This document shows positions 1 through 8,700 of a stretch of DNA of 64,000 nt, piece after piece. The position numbers and the translations under genes were made by a program. The stretch lies in NCBI GenBank assembly GCA_963741385.1, contig CAVUHO010000006.1, positions 558,001-622,000 of the forward strand. The letters are read 5' to 3'. The notes below the pieces were generated by a model, which saw only the letters and a program-made list of their open reading frames with translations, had not been told where the DNA came from and did no database searches. This DNA is from Sulfomarinibacter sp963741385 (GTDB lineage: Bacteria; Acidobacteriota; Thermoanaerobaculia; Thermoanaerobaculales; Sulfomarinibacteraceae). How positions within the stretch are numbered: the stretch's first letter is position 1; each line of letters starts with the position of its first letter.

Positions 1-428
1 TGCGGCAGCTGGTCCACCGAGGTCGCTGAGTACCGGTTGACCGTGCGCAACGAGCGGATCAGGGCCGGACCAAAAAGCATCGACCCCCAGTTATGAACGT
101 TGGGATTGCCGAGGTAGACAGCGACGGCGTCGCGACCGTGTTCGGCTTGCACCGTTCGGATCCGTGCAGCCACCTCGTCGAACGCCTCGTCCCAACCGAT
201 GGTCTGCCACTCGCCGGCCTTGCGGCGCATCGGCCGGCGCAGGCGGTCGGGGTCGTTGTGAATGTCCTGCAGGGCCACCGCCTTGGGGCAGATGTGGCCG
301 CGGCTGAAGGGGTCGTCGCGGTCGCCGCGGATGGACACGATCGCTCCATCGTGGACCTCAATGGCGAGCCCGCAGATCGCCTCGCAGAGATTGCAGGCCC
401 GGTAATGGATAGTGGTGGTTGTGCCCAT
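1..428 (-). CDS. Molybdopterin-dependent oxidoreductase, N-terminal part (cut by window edge)
   Basis: The first 142 codons of a leftward gene that runs off the left edge. The ATG at 428 opens a typical N-terminal 4Fe-4S domain of the formate dehydrogenase/DMSO reductase superfamily: Cys12, Cys15, Cys19 and Cys47 give the pattern C-x2-C-x3-C-x27-C, followed by P-K and the usual basic stretch. The remaining visible part reaches the start of the molybdopterin domain (VYLGNPNVHNWGS, RTVNRYSATSVDQ). Members transfer electrons to or from a bis-MGD molybdenum or tungsten centre through this cluster; the substrate cannot be told from this part. There is no Tat motif at the start, so a cytoplasmic enzyme is likely. 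The 75-bp gap to the divergent esterase gene must hold both promoters; no clear promoter was recognised. Confidence 0.88.
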   Translation of the reverse strand, partial: MGTTTTIHYRACNLCEAICGLAIEVHDGAIVSIRGDRDDPFSRGHICPKAVALQDIHNDPDRLRRPMRRKAGEWQTIGWDEAFDEVAARIRTVQAEHGRDAVAVYLGNPNVHNWGSMLFGPALIRSLRTVNRYSATSVDQLP

Positions 429-503
429 ACCGCTCCGCTCAATTGTACCGGGGCCCGGGCGCCGTTACCCTGACCCTCGACCTGCTCACTTACGGAGGAG
501 TTG

Positions 504-2231
504 ATGTTCTCATCCCGCGGCCTTTTCAACGCAGCAGTTCTGGCGCTTCTCATGACCAACGCGACGCCGATTTCAGCCGCCGAATTCGAGGTCTCCTTCC
601 CGGCCGGGGTCGAGACCGCAGCCGTTGACGGACGGGTCCTCCTCCTCATCGCCACCTCCGATGAGACCGAGCCCCGTTTCCAGGTCCGGTCCGGGGTCAG
701 GGCCATCCAGATCTTCGGCGTCGACGTCGAGGGGCTCGCGCCCGGCGATGCGGTCCGTTTTGACGGCTCGGTCTTCGGCTACCCCATTCCCAGCCTCGAT
801 GACCTCGCCCCCGGTGACTACGTGGTCCAGGCGGTGATCCACCGCTATGAGACCTTTCATCGCGCGGACGGCCACACGGTGAAACTCCCGATGGACCGCG
901 GCGAGGGGCAACAGTGGAATCAGGCGCCCGGCAACCTCTTCAGCGCGCCGCGGACGATCACCTTCAAGGGGGCAGACGATGAGGTCGTTTCGATCTCCCT
1001 CGACCAGGTCATGCCCCCGATCGAACCACCAGCCGACACCGAGTTCGTCAAGCACATTCGCATCCAGAGCAAACTCCTGTCGGAGTTCTGGGGACGACCC
1101 GTATTTCTCGGCGCCCACGTCCTGCTGCCATTTGGTTGGGCGGACCACCCCGAGGCCCGCTATCCGCTGATGATCTCTCACGGCCACTTCCCGTCCGACA
1201 TCGGGGGGTTCCGCACCGAGCCGCCCGACCCCGATCTCGAGTGCGAGTACTCGGAGCGGTTCCACATCGACTGCTACAACCGCATCGAACAGCAGGAGGC
1301 CTACAATTTCTACCAGCAGTGGATCGGCCCCGACCTTCCCCGCTTCCTGGTGATCGAGATCCAGCACCCCACGCCATACTATGACGACTCCTACGCAGTC
1401 AACTCCGCCAACCTCGGCCCCTACGGCGACGCCATCACCCACGAGCTGATCCCGTACATCGAAAAACAATTCCGCGGTCTCGGCGAGGGTTGGGCGCGCT
1501 TTCTCTACGGCGGCTCGACCGGCGGCTGGGAGGCGCTGGCGGTCCAGGTCTTCTACCCCGACCAGTACAACGGCGCCTTTGCCGCCTGCCCCGATCCCAT
1601 CGACTTCCGCGCCTACATGTCGGTCAACATCTACGACGACGCCAACGCCTTCTATTACGAAGGGCCCTTCCGCCGCATTGAAAAACCCTCCGCCCGCGAC
1701 TGGCTGGGCGCCATCCGCGCCACGATCCGCGATGACAGCCAGATGGAGCTCGTCCTCGGCGCCAACAACCGGTCGGGGCAGCAGCTCGACATCTGGGAGG
1801 CGGTCTATTCACCGATGGCCGACAACGGCTATCCGCAGCGGCTCTGGGACCGCCATACCGGCGTCATCGACCACGATGTCGCGGAGTACTGGCGGGACAA
1901 TTACGATCTCCGATTCATCCTCGAACGCGACTGGGCGAAGATCGGACCACACCTCGTGGGCAAGATCCACATCTTTGTGGGCGATATGGACAACTACTAC
2001 CTCAACAACGCCGTCTACCTGATGGAGACTTTTCTCGAATCGACGACCGACCCCTACTACGCCGGTGAGGTGGATTACGGCGACCGCGCCGAGCACTGCT
2101 GGAACGGCGACCACGCCAACGGCAACCACCTCTCCCGCCTGCGCTACAACACCATGTATCTCGACCGCATCCTCGAACGGATCAAGGCCTCGGCCCCCGC
2201 GGGCGCCGACCTCACGAGCTGGCGGTATTGA
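504..2231 (+). CDS. Secreted alpha/beta-hydrolase, putative esterase family
   Basis: 575 residues. The ATG at 504 follows a GGAGGAG ribosome-binding site; a TTG three bases earlier is less likely. A signal peptide (MFSSRGLFNAAVLALLMTNA, cut near SAA) sends it to the periplasm or outside. An N-terminal beta-rich domain of about 180 residues (binding or Ig-like) precedes an alpha/beta-hydrolase domain with the nucleophile elbow G-G-S-T-G-G, Ser338. That elbow and the downstream Asp and His regions match the putative esterase family (PF00756-like). It probably cleaves an ester of a sugar, siderophore or polymer; the substrate is unknown. It stands alone, convergent with the A2M fragment 51 bp downstream. 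Confidence 0.75.
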   Translation: MFSSRGLFNAAVLALLMTNATPISAAEFEVSFPAGVETAAVDGRVLLLIATSDETEPRFQVRSGVRAIQIFGVDVEGLAPGDAVRFDGSVFGYPIPSLDDLAPGDYVVQAVIHRYETFHRADGHTVKLPMDRGEGQQWNQAPGNLFSAPRTITFKGADDEVVSISLDQVMPPIEPPADTEFVKHIRIQSKLLSEFWGRPVFLGAHVLLPFGWADHPEARYPLMISHGHFPSDIGGFRTEPPDPDLECEYSERFHIDCYNRIEQQEAYNFYQQWIGPDLPRFLVIEIQHPTPYYDDSYAVNSANLGPYGDAITHELIPYIEKQFRGLGEGWARFLYGGSTGGWEALAVQVFYPDQYNGAFAACPDPIDFRAYMSVNIYDDANAFYYEGPFRRIEKPSARDWLGAIRATIRDDSQMELVLGANNRSGQQLDIWEAVYSPMADNGYPQRLWDRHTGVIDHDVAEYWRDNYDLRFILERDWAKIGPHLVGKIHIFVGDMDNYYLNNAVYLMETFLESTTDPYYAGEVDYGDRAEHCWNGDHANGNHLSRLRYNTMYLDRILERIKASAPAGADLTSWRY

Positions 2232-2282
2232 GCCTCCAACAGCGACGGCAACCGACGAGCTGAGCCCAGGGATTCTATGCCG

Positions 2283-3415
2283 TCAGTCCTGGTCAATCTC
2301 CAACGTGTTGCCCGCGGAGAAGGCGGTGAACTCGGGGGCGTACATCGACTGCAGAACCGCCGGGGCGACGCGGAAGGTGCCGGCCATCGAGGCCCGCAGG
2401 CGGTACTTGAAGGTGTACTCGCCGGCGGGCAGCCACTCGAAGAAGAAGTTGGTGCCGGAGTCGCGCACCTCCTCGTACCAGGCGATGCCGAGGTCCCACT
2501 TGTACTGCGAGTGAAGGGTCTCGGGTTCGAAGCCGGCGCCGCGGGGGTCGCGCAGGTGGACGTACTCGGCGGCGTGCTTGGCGCGGATCGAGAGCTGGAC
2601 CTCAATCTGGTCGCCGGGTTCGAGGCGTTCGCCATCGGCCAGGGGCCGGAGGACCCAGCGCTCGCCATCGTTGAAGCGGCGGAAGAAGGCGCGTTCGACC
2701 GCAAAGAGATCGCCGCGCGCCTCGTCCGGGAGCCTCTCGGTCGAGAAGCTCCAGGTGGCCGAGGCGAAGGCGAAGCCCTTGGTCTCCTTTTCAACGACGA
2801 TGGTGGACATGGTCGCGGGGTCGATGTCCGGGCCTTCGACGATGACCCGGTTGCGGGCCCCGGTGAACTCGTCGGGCTCGAAGACGAAGTCGGTGATCTT
2901 CGGGCCCACCGCCACCGAGATCTCCTCGCGCACCGCCAGCGTCTCCTCATGCTTCATGTAGTACGCCAGCGAGTACAGGACCTCGGCGGTGGCGCGGGTC
3001 GACTTCCAGTGGTTGAGCTTCTTGTCGAGCAGCAGCCAGTGAACGAGGCCGTGGCGGCGCGCGTCGTCGGGTTCGAGCTCGGTCAAAACCCGCAAGGCGA
3101 AAGCGTGGGTCTCGGTGGTGTCGTTGTACCAGAGCCACGCCCGGTCCTCGGGCGCCCAGTAGGTGCCGAGGTCCTGGTCGGTCTTGGACGAGTCCATCAC
3201 CGCGTCGAAGACCAGCACCGCGTCGTCGTGGCGGTCCGCCCGTTCCAGGGTCAGGGCCAGATAGCCCTTGGTCAGCGGCGAGTGCTGCTTCCAGTGGCGG
3301 AAGCTGAAGTCGAGCATCTGCTGCCGCTCGTCGGCGGTGAAGACACCACCGGTCCACGACTCGTCGGGGTAGTTCGATAGAACGTAGTTGAGGAACGTGA
3401 TGGTCTCCCAGCAGC
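2283..3415 (-). pseudogene. Truncated second copy of the alpha-2-macroglobulin 3' end
   Basis: About 377 codons that match the C-terminal part of the full-length alpha-2-macroglobulin gene at 18.0-24.1 kb. Over roughly 330 residues, from CCWETITF to FKYRLRA, the two translations differ at two positions only (N/S and D/G). Homology stops abruptly at 3415, where a REP-like unit begins, so this copy lacks the signal peptide, the MG domains and the thioester. Unlike the long copy, its 3' end is in frame throughout and terminates naturally (SAGNTLEIDQD). An open frame continues upstream to 3482 through REP sequence, but that part is not A2M-like. There is no ribosome-binding site, so it is probably not expressed as a functional protein. 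Confidence 0.9.
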
Positions 3416-3460
3416 ATCCGTGCCAGGTCCATCCGTGCCAGGTCAGACGATTCAGACGAT
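3416..3460. repeat. REP-like units at the left end of the transposase element
   Basis: Two tandem 15-bp units (ATCCGTGCCAGGTC plus one base) at 3416-3445 run into a 27-bp REP-like sequence at 3434-3460. The 27-bp sequence is the exact inverted complement of 4466-4492 on the other side of the transposase gene. The transposase stop codon (3452-3454) lies inside the unit. The left edge coincides to the base with the breakpoint of the A2M duplication. Confidence 0.85.
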
Positions 3461-4432
3461 CTTTGTTTTTTGACGGCACCACTCCGCGAGGGTCGCATCA
3501 AGTTGATCGAGTCTCTCTGCAAACTCATGATCCGATGATCTCCTCTCTGCGCCCGCGCGTGCCCAACGGCTGACTACGTCAGGGTGTTTGCCGAGAATGC
3601 TCCCGAGCTTCCCGGCCCGTTGGTTCCACCTCTCGATCCCAACCGTCGCAACAAGCTGACGCAACGTCATCGTTTTCCGGTCCTTGAGATTGCCAGACAA
3701 CGATTCAGTGACGATACCGAGACCAGTGCACGCCAGCTCGACGAATTCTGCAGCGTCGAGAATTTCCCTCTCGAGCCCCGTACTTCGGCCGAGCTCATCC
3801 ACGAACGCCCGGCCAGATGCTGGTTTGAGGTCTCGTTCTGGCGTCCACCACGGCAGACGTTCCGACACCTCTGCCCGCTCTTCCTCCGCAAGTGCCGCGT
3901 TCAACCTCTTCAAATACGTTCGTCGTGCGCTCTTTGTGGTGGTACCAAAACTCAGAAGCGCGTCGTCGACATCTAGGAGTGGATCGCGAACCTTCCCCAG
4001 GAGTTCTCGGTGACCGCAAAAAACGTACTCCACCGGATTTTCGACCAGCCCGGCACGAACCGGATTCAAGTGGATGTAAAAAATCAGGCGCTCGAAGTAC
4101 CGCTGGCTGTCAACCAATCGTGTCTGGTACCTGCTTTGCCAAAGCGGCCCAGACCTTCTCCACCGCCGGTTGAACGCCTTGGCGAAACCTCCCTGAAGCG
4201 TTCGCATTGTACGGGACAGCGGCACCGCAGACGTCCGAACGGCAAGGTGAAAATGATTCGAAAGCAGACACCACGCCAGCACCTGGAGATCGTCCCGCTC
4301 TTTGAGTTCCCTCAGGAGATCGAGAAACGAAATCGCTTCTTCCGGGTCGCCAAAAACCTCTTCACCCCGCGCGAAACGGTTGTACACGTGGTACAGCCCG
4401 CCTTCGATCAGAATCCGCGGTGCTCTCGGCAT
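3452..4432 (-). CDS. REP-associated tyrosine transposase (RAYT, IS200-like Y1 family)
   Basis: 326 residues. The N-terminal about 170 residues form a Y1/HUH nuclease domain: the metal-binding pair H60-F-H62 in SNHFHLAV and the conserved segment YIHLNPVRAGLV around the catalytic helix. RAYTs nick single-stranded REP hairpins and are thought to spread REP elements rather than move themselves. The C-terminal 130 residues hold a helix-turn-helix-like segment (RQLVATVGIERW...KHPDVVSRWAR) common in longer RAYTs. An upstream GAGAGG supports the ATG at 4432. The gene is bracketed by perfect inverted 27-bp REP units and its stop codon lies inside one of them. It is therefore likely the enzyme matched to those repeats. 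Confidence 0.92.
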   Translation of the reverse strand: MPRAPRILIEGGLYHVYNRFARGEEVFGDPEEAISFLDLLRELKERDDLQVLAWCLLSNHFHLAVRTSAVPLSRTMRTLQGGFAKAFNRRWRRSGPLWQSRYQTRLVDSQRYFERLIFYIHLNPVRAGLVENPVEYVFCGHRELLGKVRDPLLDVDDALLSFGTTTKSARRTYLKRLNAALAEEERAEVSERLPWWTPERDLKPASGRAFVDELGRSTGLEREILDAAEFVELACTGLGIVTESLSGNLKDRKTMTLRQLVATVGIERWNQRAGKLGSILGKHPDVVSRWARAGAERRSSDHEFAERLDQLDATLAEWCRQKTKIV

Positions 4433-4465
4433 TCAGGAGACCTCTCAAAACGATCCTACATCAAA

Positions 4466-4523
4466 ATCGTCTGAATCGTCTGACCTGGCACGCGTTTCTG
4501 AATCGTCTGACCTGGCACGCGTT
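4466..4523. repeat. REP-like units at the right end of the transposase element
   Basis: 4466-4492 is the perfect inverted complement of 3434-3460 (27 of 27 bases). A tandem second unit follows with a 27-bp period (CTGAATCGTCTGACCTGGCA at 4471 and again at 4498). Such REP doublets beside the gene are the usual substrate of RAYT enzymes. The remaining sequence up to 4654 shows nothing recognisable. Confidence 0.88.
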
Positions 4524-4654
4524 CGCGTTCAAACAGATTCATCGAATCGCACCTGCGTAAGCTCAGAAATCCCGAAAACGCGCTCCGGTTGGTGAGAATC
4601 AGTCCGAAATCCGCCCCCGCAATTCCCATTGAGGGCACACCGATGCACACCCGG

Positions 4655-5725
4655 TTATTCCGGCGCAGCAAGCACGATCGCTCGGACCTCCTCCAGGAAC
4701 GCCCGGTCAGCGCAGCGCAGGTCCTTCTCCGCGAGCGAGTCCAGATACTCGAGGGCGGCGGGCTTACCCTTCTCGAGGAACACGGCGACGGTGCGTTGGA
4801 TCCGTCGCGAGTCGCCAGCTCCTAGCTCGACGCGCCGGTCGAGGCCAGGCCCGTACATGTCCTGGAAGTAGGCGGTTTCGGTGGGCCTGCGCTCTTTGGG
4901 CAGGATAGTCAAGGTGCGAATCTCCCGCAGCACCGCCGCATAGTCGAAGCCAGCGTAAAGGCCCATTTTACCCATGAGCGCCTCCCACCGGAGGTAGGCC
5001 GGGTCGGTCTTGAGTGCCTCCTCGAGCCGCTTCTGGTCGTCCGGGTCGCTTGGCTTCGGGAGCCTTCCCCCTCGCTTCTCGATCTCCTCCGGCGTCATGG
5101 AGGGAGCGGGCAGGGCGATGCTCTCTCTCACCCGAGCCTGCTGCTCGTTCTCGAGAACCTGCCAGGGGATGCCGATCGCCTCGACGCGAGCACCGCCGGC
5201 ACCGTCCGCCTTGCACAGCTCCACCTCCACACCCCGCTCCTGGGCGAGGGTCAGGACCTCCGCCGGCGGCTCGACGATGCGGTACTCGACCGACAGATCG
5301 ACGTCGTGCTCGGCCTCGTAGTCGCCGTCAAGGTCCAGGGCGCTCGACATCGTCAGCGTATGTTCTCCCACGAAGGAGAGCGAGCCACCCCACGTGCTGC
5401 CGACGGGCGAACCTGTGTACCAGGTCGCACCGGGACTGACCTCCTTCCAACCCCGGACCCACTCCGACCCAACCAGGCCCGGCCGGCAGACCGCCAGGGG
5501 GCCCGTGGTTTCGGTCTTTGGATCGAGAACCCACACCGACGTGGTCCGCGAGTTCCGCACGACGAGATTCGCAACGGCGCCCCCCCAGAGCGGGACGCCC
5601 GCCGGAGGCGCAGAAAGGCAGAACGAGACACCAGAAACAACCACAATGTCCTCTCCGGCGAAGGTGAACCCGGCGGAGAGGACGATCGTAACCGACGCGA
5701 CGATTAGTACCCGTTGTCTTGACAC
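4655..5725 (-). CDS. Secreted protein of unknown function
   Basis: 356 residues from a GTG at 5725, preceded by AGGAGG at a 7-base spacing. This ribosome-binding site overlaps the stop codon of the giant gene, so the two are translationally linked. A longer open frame exists upstream but lies inside the giant gene. The N terminus is a signal peptide (VSRQRVLIVASVTIVLSAGF, cut near FA-GED). It is followed by a beta-rich domain of about 170 residues, then a helical, charged region from about residue 200 (MTPEEIEKR, DDQKRLEEALKTDPAYLRW) to the end. Two cysteines in the N-terminal domain could form a disulfide. No family is recognised. Its position right after the giant secreted protein suggests a partner, for example a chaperone or accessory exoprotein. 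Confidence 0.7.
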   Translation of the reverse strand: MSRQRVLIVASVTIVLSAGFTFAGEDIVVVSGVSFCLSAPPAGVPLWGGAVANLVVRNSRTTSVWVLDPKTETTGPLAVCRPGLVGSEWVRGWKEVSPGATWYTGSPVGSTWGGSLSFVGEHTLTMSSALDLDGDYEAEHDVDLSVEYRIVEPPAEVLTLAQERGVEVELCKADGAGGARVEAIGIPWQVLENEQQARVRESIALPAPSMTPEEIEKRGGRLPKPSDPDDQKRLEEALKTDPAYLRWEALMGKMGLYAGFDYAAVLREIRTLTILPKERRPTETAYFQDMYGPGLDRRVELGAGDSRRIQRTVAVFLEKGKPAALEYLDSLAEKDLRCADRAFLEEVRAIVLAAPE

Positions 5726-5736
5726 TGTGCCACCTC

Positions 5737-8700
5737 CTAGGGGCTCTCGTTGAGGCGATGCTGGTACCGGACGAACTTCCAGTCGCCCTGTCCCGACCAA
5801 CACGAGGTGTTTCTGGGGACAGTAGCACCAGTCGTGTTCGGCACGGCGCTGCCGGCGCCGAGGTAGGGGCCGTGCGGGCTTCCCGCGGACACGTTCATCA
5901 GGCACACGCCGGGAAGCCCAAAGTAGATCGTCGGGCCCTCCTCGACGCTGTGGTCCAAGGGATCGCAGTCGTTGACATAGAACTGGTGCATGAGCTCGTG
6001 AACCCAGACCGATTGCCGCCATTCCACTGGGAGGTACGTCAGCGTGTCGACGTGGTCCTTGTAGATCTCGGAGAGGTTCAGCGACGGATCACTCAAGCCG
6101 GACCGTCGGGGGGCGCCAGGCTCCCAGCACGTCGGGTCGGGATCCAGGTAGTCGCTGTGACTTGCCACGTGAATGACGTTGTCGATGTCGTGCCAGAGGG
6201 CCGGCGGCGAGGGTTGGCTGTTGTCGAAGTAGGACCTCAGCAAGTTCCAGCGCCAGTCGGTGTCTAGGTGGTTGACCGTAGTGCCCGTGCACTCCCTCGG
6301 CGTCTTCGGGAGAACCCCCGGCACATGCGGTTGCCCCTGGGCCTCGCCAGGCAAGAACACCGGCTCGAAGAACACGGCCTGCAGGTTCTGCTGGATGTAG
6401 CTCCTCGCCTCCGGGGGCATTAAGAGCCGATCTCCTGCGACCAGGGCCGCAGTCTGGGAGTCGCCGATCTGGGCGAAACTGGTCAGGTCGTAGGGCAGGC
6501 TGAGCGGGGCGCCGCCGGCGTCGAGCAGCGTGACCGTGCACTCGCGGGTCAGGCGATCGGCGTTCGAAAGGCTGGTGCCGCAGTCGACATTCTCAACCTG
6601 CACCTCCACTGGCGTCTGGTGGTCGGCGTCGAAGACAAGAGCCTGCGGGTGCACGCAGTCCCCCGTGGGTTGTGTACAACACGGGCCAGGGATGGCAAGA
6701 CTCGCGCAGCCCAGCTCTGTTCCAGCGTCTTCGTGGACACTGAAATCCGCCGCCAGCAGATTCACCTGGCTCTGGCCGGCAAGGAGGTTGGATGAGAACA
6801 CCATGCCTCGGGCGTAACCCTCGTCGTCTTCGATGAATATCCTATCCCAGATCTCGAGGCCGGCGCTGGCTACGTTGTCGGATGGCTCCGACGTGAGGGG
6901 CCGGAAGAACGTCGGGATGGCGCCGCTCCACTGGCTCACCGAGCGCAGGTAAGCGACGAACCGGTAGTTGTCGCCGGGCCAGCGGGACAGGTTCTGCACC
7001 CTGACCGACACGCCGTAGCTGGAGTCCAGAGGGAGCGTGTAGTACTTCGTCCCCCCGAGGATGACCCGGTGGGTTGCCTGCGGGGCGCCACCAGAGACCC
7101 GGACCACGGACTGTGGCATGTTGTTTCCGGTTGTCGTGAGCCGGTCAAGGTTGTCGTCCGCACCGGCAGCGACGTAGAGGGAGGAATCCTCCGGGTCCTC
7201 AAGCCTAACGATGATGCAATACCTCTCCGGGGGCAGTGGCAGCTCCCGATCAGGAGCAGGACTCAGGGTCAGCCTCACCTCGACCTCTGGCCCCATCAGC
7301 TCGCCCGCCATGGCGGTTTGGTGCTCGTACGGAAGCGCCATCCCGGTGCAGCCAGGGTTCCCGTCCGGGCAGTTGGAGACCAGGATCCTCCGGGGAACTG
7401 GGCTCACGTCTAAATCGAGTTCGCCGAAGTCGACGTCATACAGCGCCCAGGCGGGACGAGGCGCCACGACGTACACGCTGCCCTGCTTCCCATAACCCTT
7501 GCCGACCGTGCCCAGCTCCGCCGCGAGTGCGAACTCGAGCGGGGGCACGTCGAGTACCGGCGGGTCCGGTGGCGGTGGGTCGGCGCCCTCCACATACGGC
7601 ACGGCCTGGAACCTCGCACTGTAGTGGGATTCTCCGAAAGGCGAGGTGGCGAAGAGCTGGGCCTCGAGGGAGATCTCGTGGTAGACGGTCTCCTCGACAG
7701 CAGCACGAACCGTGACGGGAAGCGTCGGCGCGGTCGAGTCGGAGCGGAAGACCGCCCTCATTGTCAGCGGCGCCTCGATCCGGATCGGGTCCCCGGTCAA
7801 GGACCGATATTGGTCATCAGTGAAGAAGCCACCCCCCACCTCAAACTCGATGAAGCTGTCCGGCACGTATGGGGTTTTGATCCTCCAGGCATCGCCTCTT
7901 CGGAAGGCGGGATCGAGGGGCTCGGCGACCAGGACGTAGCGTCCGGGTTGTTCGGGGCCCTTGGTAATCCCGACGCCGAGTCCGACGGGGACCCAGGTAT
8001 CGGGCGGGCCGGCGGGGTGTTCGGCGGTGTCAACGGGATCGGAGGAGGCGCCCGGAGTGCCGGAGGAGGGGCCTACGGTGGCGGTGGTCGTCCACGGAGT
8101 GTCGCAGGTGGTGCGGACCGGGGAGATCCATTCGATGTGGCCGGAACCGTTCGTGAGCCTTTCGACGGTGCCGGTGCACAGCTCGACGCCCTCGACGGGC
8201 TCGAGGTAGGTGGAGCGGAGGTTGCCGTCGTCATCGAACGGAATGGTGCCGTGCCAGGCGACGTAGAGCTTGACCGGGACGTTGGTGTAGGGCCCCTCGT
8301 AGAAGTAGTCGACAGTGGGGTCGTTGAAGGCGGGCGCCCGCCAGACTGCGATCTCGCCCGTCTTGGAATCCCGCAGGGCGGCGCCGGGTGAAAAGACCTC
8401 GTCGTCAGGGTTGCCGCCGCGGACGAAGTCGATGTCCCACACCAGTGCGACCTGGGGCGCACCCAAGGTGGTGGTGACGGTGTGGGAGCCGGTGATGACC
8501 CCGCCCGACGAGCACTCGGGGCTCTGGGACGCAATTTCGAATTCGACGGTGTGGGCGCCGTTCGAAATCTCGCCGCCCACCCCCTCGCGACCGTGGAGAA
8601 GGACGCTCCAGCTCCACTGGTTGCCGCCGGCAAGCGCGGTCGCCCAGACGCCCTCGCCCGCTGTTTCCACCGGGCTCGTGATGCGGAATTCGTCGCCCGG

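Noticed and set aside
2283..3415. Independent small A2M-like gene
   Set aside because: It lacks a start with ribosome-binding site, a signal peptide and the thioester, and begins abruptly at a REP unit, so a truncated copy is a better description.
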